Shown here: one piece after another, positions 17,377-26,596 of the stretch
Layout of the letters: each line of letters begins with the position of its first letter
How positions within the stretch are numbered: the first letter of the stretch is position 1
From: Roseibium sp. MMSF_3412
Lineage (GTDB): Bacteria; Pseudomonadota; Alphaproteobacteria; Rhizobiales; Stappiaceae
DNA length: 64,000 bases
Assembly: GCF_030733265.1 (NCBI RefSeq)
Contig: NZ_JASHJI010000017.1
Coordinates: 62,001-126,000, forward strand
Direction: 5' to 3'
Program-made: the position numbers and the translations under genes
Notes under the pieces: model-generated
Databases searched by the model: none
What the model was told of the DNA's origin: nothing
What the model saw: the letters and a program-made list of their open reading frames with translations, nothing else

Positions 17377-18948
17377 ATGAATCAGAGACTTAATCAGCTT
17401 GTTCAAGAAGCGCTCGCACATCAGCACGCGGGCCGCATTGCCATTGCGCTGAACATGTTTGAAGAAGTGCTGCGTCTTGACCCGAAAAACCCGCAGGCGA
17501 ACTTTTCGCTCGGGATTGCGGACTATCAGGAGGGCAGGATCGGTCTGGCGATCGAACGCTTCCAGATTGCCGCGAAGAAGGCTGGAAAGCATCCCCAGGT
17601 CCATCAACTGCTCGGCCTTGCGCTGTTGAACGCAGGTGATCTCGACGGAGCACTGGCTTCGCTCAAAAAGGCGGTATCGCTTGCACCGAAGGAGGCGGGT
17701 TTTCTTGCGCAACTCGGTGACATCTACCGGGCGAAGCGGCAAGCGGTTCTTTCCAGGCAGTCGTATGAGCGCGCGCTGAAACAGGATCCGGAAAACGGAT
17801 ACGCGCTCGTGGGGATGGGGCAGCTTGAGGTTACGGTTGGGAAAATCAACGAGGCGATCGGCTGGTTTGAAAAAGCCATCGCATGCAAACAGGAAGTGCC
17901 AACGGCGGCTCAATGCCTGAGCCTTGCCAAATCATTCAAGGAAAAACCGGCGCTGCTTGACGAGATCGAGGCGCTTGCGAAAGACGGCGTTCCAAGACCG
18001 GGGCCCGAGCAGGCAAACCTGCACTGGGCGGCCGGCAAGATTTACGCTGATATCGGCGATACCGCGCAGAGCCTCGAGCACTACCAGAAAGCGCGGAACA
18101 GCCACTATCCGCCCTTTGATGCCGCAGCCTATGAAGAACGCATTCAATTCATGAAGACCGTGTTCGACGAAGCGTTTTTCGCCGAACGCCAGGACGTGGC
18201 GGACACGTCCGAAAAACCGGTCTTCATATTCGGACTGCCGCGGTCGGGAACGACCCTTGTCGAACAGATCGTCGGCTGTCATTCGCGGGCTGCCAGCGGC
18301 GGGGAAATACAGTTTTTCAGGCATCTTCAGGAGAACATGGGCCTCAAGGGAGCGCCAAGCGCCGCGCTTGAGAACCGTCTGAAGGCCATGGATCCGAAGG
18401 AATACAAGCGTGTTGCGCGCAAGTATCTGGGCATTCTCGACGGCGTAGACCGGCGTGCGGACCGTGTCACGGACAAGATGCCCCACAACTACGAAATGCT
18501 GTGGCTGATGAGCCTGATTTTTCCGAAGGCGACCTACATTCACTGCCACCGGGCACCTGCCGACACGTGCATCTCGCTTCTGTCGCATCCGCTTTCTCCC
18601 GCGCACAACTATGCGGTCAGCCAGGAGAGCGTCGGCCGGTACTACCGGACCTACGCCTCGCTGATGGAGCATTGGGAAAAGGTTGTTCCTGCCAAAATCC
18701 ACACCCTGACCTATGAGGCGCTCGTCGCAGACCAGCGTGCCGAGAGCGAAGTTCTGCTTTCTTATGCAGGTCTGGACTGGGAAGACGGATGCCTGGAATT
18801 CTACAAGAGCGAAACACCGGTCACGACCTTTTCCAACACGCAGGTGCGCCGGCCGATCTTCACGTCCTCGCTCGGCCGCTGGCGCGGCAAGGAAAGCCAT
18901 TACCGGGAGCTTTTTGACGCCCTGGGGTCCTACGCGCCGCAGGATTGA
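17377..18948 (+). CDS. TPR-containing sulfotransferase
   Basis: 523 residues. About five tetratricopeptide repeats (residues 1-220, first one ALAHQHAGRIAIALNMFEEVL) precede a PAPS-dependent sulfotransferase domain. Its 5'-phosphosulfate loop is VFIFGLPRSGTTLVEQIVG (about 282-300), and a later HCHRAPADTCISLLSHPLS matches the 3'-phosphate region. It would move sulfate from PAPS to a hydroxyl on a carbohydrate, lipid or peptide; the acceptor is unknown. The ATG has GGGAG upstream; a longer in-frame start at 17287 is less likely. Confidence 0.88.
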   Translation: MNQRLNQLVQEALAHQHAGRIAIALNMFEEVLRLDPKNPQANFSLGIADYQEGRIGLAIERFQIAAKKAGKHPQVHQLLGLALLNAGDLDGALASLKKAVSLAPKEAGFLAQLGDIYRAKRQAVLSRQSYERALKQDPENGYALVGMGQLEVTVGKINEAIGWFEKAIACKQEVPTAAQCLSLAKSFKEKPALLDEIEALAKDGVPRPGPEQANLHWAAGKIYADIGDTAQSLEHYQKARNSHYPPFDAAAYEERIQFMKTVFDEAFFAERQDVADTSEKPVFIFGLPRSGTTLVEQIVGCHSRAASGGEIQFFRHLQENMGLKGAPSAALENRLKAMDPKEYKRVARKYLGILDGVDRRADRVTDKMPHNYEMLWLMSLIFPKATYIHCHRAPADTCISLLSHPLSPAHNYAVSQESVGRYYRTYASLMEHWEKVVPAKIHTLTYEALVADQRAESEVLLSYAGLDWEDGCLEFYKSETPVTTFSNTQVRRPIFTSSLGRWRGKESHYRELFDALGSYAPQD

Positions 18949-18962
18949 TCAAAACGGATAAT

Positions 18963-19523
18963 CTAGCTGATTACGCCGCAGCTCGCCGCCTGCAAGGCCC
19001 GGTCGATGCTTTCGGCCTTTGATTGGTGCGGAACATAGGCCCTGAGCAGCGCGAAACCGCTGATCTCGTCGGTCTCTATGACAATCAGGTCTTCCAGGTT
19101 TTCCGGCGGGTTTTCCCGCAAGATCGAGAGCTGTGCGGGTGTCAGGACCAGCATGGAAAGCCGGTCGGCGCCGGCTGTCCGGTTGTTCAGGCTGTAAAGG
19201 GCTTCGCCTGCCGCGTTGAACAGGCCAATCGACCAGAATGTCGTCGGGATGCCCGCGTCGAACAGGATCGGGCCGTCGGCAAGCTGAAACCTGCAAGCGG
19301 CGTGTTTCATGGCCGGGTCGAGGTCGGGCAGGGCTTCTTCCAGCGGTCTGACGTCCGGAAGCAGGTTGAACTGGCGATCCGGCCCGTGAGTGGCGACGTT
19401 GTCATACGCGCTGTGCTGGACGTTCAGCGGAATGCCGAACACAACAAGAATGTGGATGACGACCGCGAGAAACAGGATCGCGATGGCACCGAGTGTCGTG
19501 GAAAAGCGGCGTGACAGGGTCAT
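18963..19523 (-). CDS. DUF1254-domain membrane-anchored protein
   Basis: 186 residues with one N-terminal helix (LGAIAILFLAVVIHILVVFG). A short envelope domain follows whose conserved patch YDNVATHGPDRQFNLLPDV marks the compact DUF1254 form. It contains two Cys (C78 region and C182 near the end). It overlaps the DUF1214 gene by 4 bp. The two families commonly travel together; their biochemical role is unknown. Confidence 0.8.
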   Translation of the reverse strand: MTLSRRFSTTLGAIAILFLAVVIHILVVFGIPLNVQHSAYDNVATHGPDRQFNLLPDVRPLEEALPDLDPAMKHAACRFQLADGPILFDAGIPTTFWSIGLFNAAGEALYSLNNRTAGADRLSMLVLTPAQLSILRENPPENLEDLIVIETDEISGFALLRAYVPHQSKAESIDRALQAASCGVIS

Positions 19524-20209
19524 GGACAGGCGACCCTCTCAATGACGGGTAACGAGATACCGTCCAGGGCTGCTCCCGTCGTCACGGGGGCATCGTATAG
19601 ACGCAGAACGAAACGCAGTCCGTCGCTTGCATTTGCCCCTTGCGCAACGGGGAGCCAGTTGCCCGAGTGGGGCTTGCTTGCGGCGCTGATCGTGAAGGAG
19701 CCATCCGGGTTGCGCAAAAGGTTCTGGCTATCGACCTGGACCCGGCCCGGCAGGGTTGCCGTCAACCGTCCATCTCCATCGGTTGCAGTCAGCGTCCATA
19801 GCCTTGCAGCCGGGGTCTGGCCGGAAATCCTGTAAACACAAGTGGGGTCGAGCAGGTTGCCGGCCTCGTCCTCGCGCGCAACCAGGGCAAGGCCCTCACC
19901 GGAGGCGAGCGGCACAACCGCGCCACGGGTGTAAATTGCGACCGAGTAGGGATCCGCCTCCGCCGTTCCGGCCTTGGGGTATGCTCGCCAGGCGCCGATG
20001 GAAACCGCATTGAGAGGCTGTTCCCGCTCGATCATCACATAGGCGGACCCGATCCCGAGCAGGGTGCCGACCGCAACGATGATCGTCAGAAACAGCAGCG
20101 TTCGGATCGGCCGGCTTCGATGCGGCCGGATCGCAAGCGGGAGTTCCTGCACGCTGAAATCGGTCTCCGCGTAACCGGTTCCGTCAGAAGCTGGAGAGGG
20201 GACCGTCAT
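19520..20209 (-). CDS. DUF1214-domain membrane-anchored protein
   Basis: 229 residues. One helix (about 36-56, TLLFLTIIVAVGTLLGIGSA) is followed by an extracytoplasmic domain with the DUF1214 ending SGNWLPVAQGANASDGLRFVLRLYDAP. In larger DUF1254/DUF1214 proteins the two domains sit on one chain; here they are separate overlapping genes. It overlaps the penicillin-binding protein gene by 4 bp, so the three form one unit, hinting at a cell-wall-linked role (inference). Confidence 0.82.
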   Translation of the reverse strand: MTVPSPASDGTGYAETDFSVQELPLAIRPHRSRPIRTLLFLTIIVAVGTLLGIGSAYVMIEREQPLNAVSIGAWRAYPKAGTAEADPYSVAIYTRGAVVPLASGEGLALVAREDEAGNLLDPTCVYRISGQTPAARLWTLTATDGDGRLTATLPGRVQVDSQNLLRNPDGSFTISAASKPHSGNWLPVAQGANASDGLRFVLRLYDAPVTTGAALDGISLPVIERVACP

Positions 20210-22410
20210 TGTGCCGCCGCGAAATCAGTCGGTGCGTTTTCGCCGCCCGTTTCGTTGTACGCACTGTCCTTCTCGATGAGGTTCTGCAGGTTTCGCCCGA
20301 TTCTCAGCAGGAGGCCCTGGGTCCGGCGTTTGAGAACGCGCGGCTGCGAAAACACGGTGGTCGCCTCCGCGACCTTTTTCGTGGATGGCCTTGAAAGACG
20401 CGGCAGGGTGTCAGCGTCCACGCCGGGCATACTGGCAAGCTCGATGCCGTTATGGGCATAGTTCATGTATAGCTGCCAGGTCATCGCCGGCAGGCTGCCG
20501 CCCGTGACCCGCCGGGTGGACGTGAAATCATCATTCCCGACCCAGACCGCCGTTGAGAAGTTTCCGGTGTATCCGACAAACCAGGCGTCCCGGTAGGCGT
20601 TGGTCGTGCCTGTCTTGCCGGCGGCAACCACGCCATCGATGCGCGCGCGCCGGGCCGTCCCGGCTTCGACCACATTGACCAGGATGTCGTTCATCATGTG
20701 GACCTGTTCTTCCGGCAGCACGCGCTTGGGTTCCGCCGCAGCCTCATCCCGTTCCCTTCGATAGAGAAGATCCCCGTCGCTGTTACGGACTTCCAGGATC
20801 GCATAGGCCGGGGCCGCGTAGCCGCCGTTTGCAAAGGTCGCATAGGAGGATGCCATGTCGATCGCGGTGACTTCCGACGAGCCGATCGGGAGCGAGATCG
20901 AGTTTTCAAGCTCGTGCGTCAGTCCCATCGCATAGGCGGTTTCGATGATCTTCTCGCGTCCGAAATCAAGAGAGAGGCGCACCGGAATGGTGTTGATCGA
21001 CTTGGTCAGGGCCGTCTTGAGCGTGACCGGGCCCCGGAAACTGCGTGTGTAATTCTTCGGCGACCAGTTCCCGATCGAAACCGGGCGGTCGGGCACGATG
21101 CTCTTGGAGGTATACCCGTTCAGGAAGGCGGTCATGTAGACGAACGGCTTGAACGAGGAGCCGGGCTGGCGCAAGGCGTTGACGGCGCGATTGAACTGAC
21201 TTTGGCCGTAGGAGCGCCCGCCAACCATGGCAACGACGGCACCGTCCGGGATCATCGAAACGAGCGCGGCCTCGCTTGCATCGCGCAATTTGCCGTTTTC
21301 GCGAAGCACTGTTTCCACGGCAAGATCGGCCTGCCGCTGAAGGGCCGGGTCCAGCGTCGTGCGCACGGTCACGATCCGGTCGCGGGCAAGAGCCGGGTTC
21401 CGGCGGGCCAGTTTCTTGACCTCTTCAAGCGCCCAGTCGAGGAAATATTCCGGCAACTGGTCCTGCGACCGGTCAACCGCGATTGCCGGGTTGCGCCTGG
21501 CACCGATAACCTGTCCCTCGGTCAGCAGTTCGGCCTGAACCATGTTGGTCAGAACCTCGTTGGCGCGGGCCCGGGCGGCGGGCAGATTGATGTGCGGGGC
21601 GAATTTCGTCGGGGCCTTGTAAAGCCCTGCGAGCATTGCACTTTCAGCGAGCGTCAACTCGCGTACGTTCTTGTTGAAGTAGAATTCGGCCGCTGCGGTT
21701 ACCCCGAACACACCGCCACCCATATAGGCGCGGTCGAGATAGAGTTTCAGAATTTCCTGCTTGCTCAGATTGGCTTCCAGCCAAAGGGCAAGATAGGCCT
21801 CCTTGATCTTGCGGCTGAGACTGCGCTCATTGGTCAGAAACAGGTTCTTCGCAAGCTGCTGGGTCAGCGACGACCCACCCTGGACAACACCGCCGGCGCG
21901 CGCATTTTCAACCATGGCCCTGAACGTGCCGACGGCATCGATGCCGAAATGGAAAAAGAAACGGCGGTCTTCGGTGGCCAGGGTCGCCTTGATGAGGCTG
22001 TCGGGGATTTCTTCCAGCGGGACACTGTCGTTGAGTACGATGCCCCTTCTGCCGATCTCCTTGCCGAACCTGTCCTGAAAGGTGACCGCGAATTCGTCCG
22101 TCGTTTTCCAGTCGGCGTAGCGGGTGGCCTCGAACGCGGGCTGGGCAAAGGCGAGCACCACGAAGAAGCCGATCAGACCGAGCGTGAGCCCGTCGGACGA
22201 CAATTCGGAAAGACCGCGCCAGATACCCTTGGCCCGAAAACGGCGCAGAAACGCGTCATAGCCTTCGAGAAACCGGCGGATCGCTGATCCGCTTTTCCAA
22301 AGGGCGGTGTCGACAAATGCGTCAAGCGACAGGAAGAACCGCCTGATACGGTTTTTCTTACCTGGTGCATTGTCGACGGACTGGGCGTTCGGTACGGGCT
22401 TATCCGGCAC
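20206..22410 (-). CDS. Class A penicillin-binding protein (PBP1A-type)
   Basis: 734 residues. Bifunctional peptidoglycan polymerase and crosslinker. One helix at about 70-90 anchors it. The glycosyltransferase family 51 domain (about 110-290) has catalytic Glu in ATLATEDRRFFFHFGID, plus GGSSLTQQLAKNLFL and AYMGGGVFGV. The transpeptidase (about 370-650) has the serine motif SSFK (near 418), S-x-N in TKSINTIPV and KTGTTNAYRDAWFVGYTG (near 598). All key residues are present. The N-terminal 60 residues are a basic cytoplasmic tail. Confidence 0.95.
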   Translation of the reverse strand: MPDKPVPNAQSVDNAPGKKNRIRRFFLSLDAFVDTALWKSGSAIRRFLEGYDAFLRRFRAKGIWRGLSELSSDGLTLGLIGFFVVLAFAQPAFEATRYADWKTTDEFAVTFQDRFGKEIGRRGIVLNDSVPLEEIPDSLIKATLATEDRRFFFHFGIDAVGTFRAMVENARAGGVVQGGSSLTQQLAKNLFLTNERSLSRKIKEAYLALWLEANLSKQEILKLYLDRAYMGGGVFGVTAAAEFYFNKNVRELTLAESAMLAGLYKAPTKFAPHINLPAARARANEVLTNMVQAELLTEGQVIGARRNPAIAVDRSQDQLPEYFLDWALEEVKKLARRNPALARDRIVTVRTTLDPALQRQADLAVETVLRENGKLRDASEAALVSMIPDGAVVAMVGGRSYGQSQFNRAVNALRQPGSSFKPFVYMTAFLNGYTSKSIVPDRPVSIGNWSPKNYTRSFRGPVTLKTALTKSINTIPVRLSLDFGREKIIETAYAMGLTHELENSISLPIGSSEVTAIDMASSYATFANGGYAAPAYAILEVRNSDGDLLYRRERDEAAAEPKRVLPEEQVHMMNDILVNVVEAGTARRARIDGVVAAGKTGTTNAYRDAWFVGYTGNFSTAVWVGNDDFTSTRRVTGGSLPAMTWQLYMNYAHNGIELASMPGVDADTLPRLSRPSTKKVAEATTVFSQPRVLKRRTQGLLLRIGRNLQNLIEKDSAYNETGGENAPTDFAAAQ

Positions 22411-22594
22411 GCGTTCAGATTCTCCTGATTATATGCGCAGCACCAAACTAGCGCGTTTTTGCGCAACTGGAAACATGCAGCCTGTTCTCAAATGGATTGC
22501 TCCCAGCTTATTGATGCCCCGACGTGAAACGCCAGATCAACCGGTGACGGTGAGCGCGGACGTTGCGGCATTGCGGTTTGCGTGATACGCGCTC

Positions 22595-23110
22595 ATGTCA
22601 TTGGCGCGAAAGGTGGGTGAGAGCATGGGTTCCACTCTGGACAAGACCCTGAACAAAAATGCTTTCTGGAAAACAAAATCGCTTGAGGACATGACCTCTC
22701 GGGAGTGGGAGTCGCTTTGCGACGGCTGCGCCCGCTGCTGTCTCAACAAGCTCGAGGATTGGGACAGCGGAGAGATTGTCTGGACCAACGTCGCCTGCAC
22801 GCTGCTTGATGGCGAGAGTTGCCGCTGCAAGGACTATGACAACAGGGCAGCCACGGTGCCCGACTGCATTCAGCTGACACCGGACGAAGTGAACACCCTG
22901 ACCTGGCTGCCGCCGACCTGCGCCTATCGGCTTGTGGCGGAAGGAGAGGATCTTTACTGGTGGCACCCGCTCATTTCCGGAAGCAGGGAAACCGTGCACC
23001 AGGCCGGCATTTCAGTGCAGGGACGCACGGTTCCCGAAGACGGGATGGAACTGGAAGACTATGAGCATCACGTGGTGACCTGGCCGGGAGAACTCCCCGA
23101 AGACCCTTGA
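22595..23110 (+). CDS. YcgN-family cysteine-cluster protein
   Basis: 171 residues. The family signature CDGCARCCLNKLED and later VACTLLDGESCRCKDYDNR provide about eight Cys for a probable metal or Fe-S site (UPF0260/YcgN and related YkgJ proteins). Function is unknown. The ATG at 22625 has the better ribosome site (AGGTGGGTGAG), so the protein may begin ten residues later at MGSTLDKTL. It is convergent with the TetR gene, 9 bp apart. Confidence 0.88.
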   Translation: MSLARKVGESMGSTLDKTLNKNAFWKTKSLEDMTSREWESLCDGCARCCLNKLEDWDSGEIVWTNVACTLLDGESCRCKDYDNRAATVPDCIQLTPDEVNTLTWLPPTCAYRLVAEGEDLYWWHPLISGSRETVHQAGISVQGRTVPEDGMELEDYEHHVVTWPGELPEDP

Positions 23111-23119
23111 TGCAGGCAC

Positions 23120-23737
23120 TCAGGCCTGTAACAGAAAGGCCTCGACATGCCGGCGCAATCTCGCCTCCAGAATGGCCACGTCCGTGATCTGGTGACTTTT
23201 GAAAAGGATTGCGCCGTGGATCATGAAGGCGATCAATCCATCCACCAGTTCTGAGGGAAGCCTGTCCTTGCGCAAGGCAGGCTGAAGATCTGCCGAGGCC
23301 TGCCACATAGCAAGGAACGCGGCGAGATCGGCATCAAGCGCGTCGAGTGTTTCAACGAACTCCTCGGCGCAGTTCGCTTTGGTGACGCCAATATTGTCGA
23401 GGAACAGCCTCAGGATCGTCGGACTGTCCGTGATCACGGCAATCAGGGCCATCATGCGCTGCATCAGCGCTTCGACAGGATCCTGCGGGAGGGTCTGTCG
23501 TGCCGGGCTGTCCGCTTCGCCGGCGCGCAGCGCTTCAAGACGTTCCAGAAGCACATGAGACAAAAGACCGTCCATATCGCCGAAATGAGAGAAAACGGTT
23601 CCCTTGGCGACGCCGGCTTCGCCGGCAACAGCTTCGGCGGTCAAACCTTCCAGTCCGGTTTTCCGGCTCAGATCCCGCGCTGCCTGAAGCACTCTGGCTC
23701 TTGTCGCGATGCTGCGCTGTTGCGGCTTGCGTGTCAT
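23120..23737 (-). CDS. TetR-family transcriptional repressor
   Basis: 205 residues from the ATG at 23737, which has ACGAGGATGC upstream; a longer reading frame to 23788 would run through the operator. The N-terminal helix-turn-helix is TAEAVAGEAGVAKGTVFSHF (about 31-50). The C-terminal helical domain would bind an unknown ligand. The gene is divergent from an NAD(P)H oxidoreductase gene, and two matching palindromes lie between the two, so it probably represses both (inference). Confidence 0.92.
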   Translation of the reverse strand: MTRKPQQRSIATRARVLQAARDLSRKTGLEGLTAEAVAGEAGVAKGTVFSHFGDMDGLLSHVLLERLEALRAGEADSPARQTLPQDPVEALMQRMMALIAVITDSPTILRLFLDNIGVTKANCAEEFVETLDALDADLAAFLAMWQASADLQPALRKDRLPSELVDGLIAFMIHGAILFKSHQITDVAILEARLRRHVEAFLLQA

Positions 23738-23752
23738 GCATCCTCGTAAAAA

Positions 23753-23766
23753 TTGACCGCGGTCAA
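23753..23766. promoter_or_regulatory. TetR operator, copy 1
   Basis: TTGACCGCGGTCAA is a perfect 14-bp palindrome 16 bp upstream of the TetR start codon. Its centre is 50 bp from that of the second copy. Its symmetry and repetition in a divergent tetR intergenic region make operator function likely. Confidence 0.75.
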
Positions 23767-23803
23767 ATATATCTTGATTCCCGAGCATAATGATGACAAA
23801 AAA

Positions 23804-23815
23804 TGACCGCGGTCA
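23804..23815. promoter_or_regulatory. TetR operator, copy 2
   Basis: TGACCGCGGTCA, a 12-bp palindrome identical to the core of copy 1. On the minus strand the site begins TTGACC, a good -35 element, with TCATTA 17 bp further as a possible -10 for the TetR gene, so bound repressor would block its own promoter. Confidence 0.75.
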
Positions 23816-23852
23816 ATTTTTCTGGCCGATCTTGGCTATCGCGAGTGAGAAC

Positions 23853-24434
23853 ATGACGAGAATACTGATACTTGACGGAAACCCGGCAAAAGGGTCGTTC
23901 TGCGGCGCTCTGGCCGGCGAATACGCCCGGGAAGCTGAAGCCGAGGGCCACAAGGTGCGCACACGCCACCTGTCGGAGATGGACTTCAACCCGGACTACG
24001 GCACCTCGGATTTCGACAAGGGGCCGCAACTGGAGCCTGATCTTCGTGACTTCTGGGACGATGTCACCTGGTGCGAGCATATCGTGATCGTGCACCCCTT
24101 GTGGTGGGGTGGCCACCCCGCGAAGCTGAAGGGCCTGTTCGACCGAGTTCTTCTTTCGGGAAAAGCCTTCAGATATGTAGAAGGAAAGGCGCTGCCGGAA
24201 AAACTGCTGACAGGCCGAACCGCGCAGGTTCTGGTGACCGCCGATACGCCCGGCTGGATCTTTCGCTGGATCTACGGTGCCGGTATCCGCAAGCAGACGG
24301 AAAAGCAGATCCTATCGTTCTGCGGATTCAAACCGAGGGGTTACCACGTCTTTTCACCGCTACACGGATCAAAGGAAGCGGACCGGAGCAAGATGCTGTC
24401 CCGCGCCGCCGGGCTTGGGAAAAAGGCGGCCTGA
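23853..24434 (+). CDS. NAD(P)H-dependent flavodoxin-fold oxidoreductase (quinone reductase-like)
   Basis: 193 residues. The start MTRILILDGNPAKGSFC matches the flavin phosphate loop of the NQO1/MdaB/KefF-like family. The motif HPLWWGGHPAKLKGLFDRVL (about 80-99) forms the FMN/FAD isoalloxazine site. It would reduce quinones or nitro compounds in the cytoplasm. The ATG at 23853 is chosen since it aligns with the family start; an upstream in-frame ATG at 23790 would put the operator inside the gene. It is probably induced when the neighbouring TetR protein leaves its operators. Confidence 0.9.
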   Translation: MTRILILDGNPAKGSFCGALAGEYAREAEAEGHKVRTRHLSEMDFNPDYGTSDFDKGPQLEPDLRDFWDDVTWCEHIVIVHPLWWGGHPAKLKGLFDRVLLSGKAFRYVEGKALPEKLLTGRTAQVLVTADTPGWIFRWIYGAGIRKQTEKQILSFCGFKPRGYHVFSPLHGSKEADRSKMLSRAAGLGKKAA

Positions 24435-24454
24435 CCGGTCGGCGCCGCTGTACC

Positions 24455-25918
24455 CTAGTCAGCGGCGGTGCCGGCCTGCTCGTGTTTTCGCGCGTTGTGA
24501 AAGACGACGTAGTACTGATAGATGTTGCCGACATATTCGATGGGCTGACGTCCGATCTGAGCCGCCACGATCCACTCCACGTTGCCGAACCACTTGTCGG
24601 GGTCATAGCCCTCCTGTTTCGCCTTTTCCCTCAGTTTTTCGAAGCGGCTCGGACCGGCATTATAGGCGGCGAGTGCGAAAAAGGTCTGGTTGGCCTGTTC
24701 GCCCTTCAGGTCGGCGAAATACTGATCGGCGATGTAGCGCAGGTATTTCACGCCGGCATGCACATTCTTGTCCGTGTCGGCTGCGATCCCGGTGATGCTG
24801 ATGGGTTTGCCTTCAGCCGTTGACGGCTTGATCTGCATGAGACCGACGGCACCCGCGCTGCTGTGTGCCTTGGGGTCGAACTTTGATTCCTGGAAGCTCT
24901 GTGCGGCGATCAGGAGCCAGTCGAAGTCGTATTCCTTGCCGTATTTTTCGAACAGACCGGTGAATTTATCCAGATCCGCCTGATAGCTTTCATCCCTCAT
25001 GTCCCGGAGGTATTCCGCCTCCTGCAGGTATTTCTTGAAAATGATGTTGCCGAGCAAAGTGCCTTTCTGGACGCTCGCGGCAAAACCGTTGATTTCCTCA
25101 AGGAGTTTGGGTGCGGTCTTGCGCACGGCAATCGCGATCTCGCCGTCGGTGCGCACCGCCGCTTCGGGATGGATCTTGAGACCTTTCAGGATCTCAAGCC
25201 AGAGTTCTGCCTTGTGCTGATCCACGATGGTCATCGGTATGGTACCGGCGGCGATCATCTCCAGAATGTCTTCGTCTTCAAGCCGCTCATCGGCGCGCTC
25301 GATACGGATCGTCTTCGTACCGTCGCGGGCAAATTTCCGGTTCAGGTCTTCAAGGCTTTGATAATAGGAGGCGGAATTCCGGACATAGACGGTCTGACCG
25401 GCAAGGTCCGCCGTCGAGGTCAGGTCACTCACCGTGTCCAGCGTGACAGGAACCTCGTGCACATCTTTGAGCAGCGGAACAGAAAAATCGGCCAGTTTCA
25501 GGCGTTCTTCGGTAATCGTGAGGTTGCCGATCGCGATGTCGCCCCGGTTGCCGGCAAGGTCCGTGAACAGCCGCTCGCGGGGTGTCGGCATCAGAACAAT
25601 CTCGAAGTCCCGGACCTTCTTGCCGTAGGCCTTGTCGAGGAACTTCTCGAATTCGGACATCAGGTCGACGGAGACGCCGCGCTGCACGCCCTTGTCGATG
25701 AAGAAGCCGGTCTTTGAAAACGGTATCAGGACACGCATGTAGCCGCGCTCAAGAATTGCGTTGAAGTCGCCGTCAAACGGTTCGCTGAGCGTCTCCTGCA
25801 GTGTTTCTGCAAGTTTCTTGTCGCTTGCAAGCGCCGACGCCAGGTAAAGAAACTGCCCGGCGATGAATGTTGAAAACGTGAAAATCAAAGACAGAAAACA
25901 GGTTCTCGCAATGGCCAC
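24455..25918 (-). CDS. MltF-like lytic transglycosylase with solute-binding domain
   Basis: 487 residues. A signal sequence (CFLSLIFTFSTFIAGQFLYL) leads to an extracellular solute-binding family 3 domain (about 50-290, with TERLKLADFSVPLL-like EERLKLADFSVPLL). A C-terminal lysozyme-like SLT domain (about 330-480) follows. The SLT catalytic Glu lies in AAQSFQESKFDP, followed by GAVGLMQIKPSTA and AAYNAGPSR. This is the domain order of MltF, which cleaves peptidoglycan glycan strands in the periplasm under control of its sensor domain. The start is GTG with GGGGGGATG upstream. Confidence 0.9.
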   Translation of the reverse strand: MAIARTCFLSLIFTFSTFIAGQFLYLASALASDKKLAETLQETLSEPFDGDFNAILERGYMRVLIPFSKTGFFIDKGVQRGVSVDLMSEFEKFLDKAYGKKVRDFEIVLMPTPRERLFTDLAGNRGDIAIGNLTITEERLKLADFSVPLLKDVHEVPVTLDTVSDLTSTADLAGQTVYVRNSASYYQSLEDLNRKFARDGTKTIRIERADERLEDEDILEMIAAGTIPMTIVDQHKAELWLEILKGLKIHPEAAVRTDGEIAIAVRKTAPKLLEEINGFAASVQKGTLLGNIIFKKYLQEAEYLRDMRDESYQADLDKFTGLFEKYGKEYDFDWLLIAAQSFQESKFDPKAHSSAGAVGLMQIKPSTAEGKPISITGIAADTDKNVHAGVKYLRYIADQYFADLKGEQANQTFFALAAYNAGPSRFEKLREKAKQEGYDPDKWFGNVEWIVAAQIGRQPIEYVGNIYQYYVVFHNARKHEQAGTAAD

Positions 25919-26017
25919 TGAAACATCCCCCCAACGTTATCCAAATAGCCTTGGGAGGAGTTAAGCCAATCAATCGTCTGCGATCAAGCGCGCTTGCAGG
26001 TTTTGGATGACCCAGCG

Positions 26018-26533
26018 TTACTTAGTGAATGTGAGATCGACGGTTCCGATCGTGAAGCCGGCTTTTTTCACTTTTGCAGTATTGCGCACGGTCCGGCGGT
26101 CCACCTGGGTCAGCGTGTCGTCGAAGGAAAGGAGGAGCGGACCGTTTTCGGTCTCAAGTTCGGCGATGTAGGCAAAACGGATCGCGCCGCTGGCATCGGT
26201 CGTCACGTTGGTCGGCGCGATGACATCCGCGCGCTGACCGACATAGCGGCCCTCGGCGACCTTCTGGAAAAACCACGTCTTGGTGTCTTTCTCACCGTCC
26301 TCGTAAACGAAGTCCTCGCGAAGCCGCAGCGTGAATGTGCGCGGGTTCCAGGTGCCTGTGAGATAGACCGTGAAGGGTCGGTAGACGCCTGCAATCTTGC
26401 TCTCAAATACACCCTTTCCGACGGTCTTGCCGCGAAAGAAGTCTTCAAGCACGAGGGGGCTGGCTGCAGCCGGAATTGCCGTGAAAGCAAGCAGGAAAAA
26501 GGCAATCAGCAGGTGAGGGCGGAACCTGAACAT
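26018..26533 (-). CDS. DUF3833-family secreted protein
   Basis: 171 residues with a signal peptide (LLIAFFLLAFTAIPAAAS). The mature part follows the DUF3833 pattern: an early LEDFFRGKTVGKGVFESK, middle LREDFVYEDGEKDTKTWFF and late DTLTQVDRRTVRNTAKVKKAGF. In many DUF3833 proteins the signal ends in a lipobox Cys; here no Cys is seen, so the product is probably soluble periplasmic. Function is unknown. Confidence 0.83.
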   Translation of the reverse strand: MFRFRPHLLIAFFLLAFTAIPAAASPLVLEDFFRGKTVGKGVFESKIAGVYRPFTVYLTGTWNPRTFTLRLREDFVYEDGEKDTKTWFFQKVAEGRYVGQRADVIAPTNVTTDASGAIRFAYIAELETENGPLLLSFDDTLTQVDRRTVRNTAKVKKAGFTIGTVDLTFTK

Positions 26534-26596
26534 TGGGCATGACCTTTGATCGTCTAACGTGCCCAGACTACGGGTGAAGCCCTGCTTCAGATTTGT

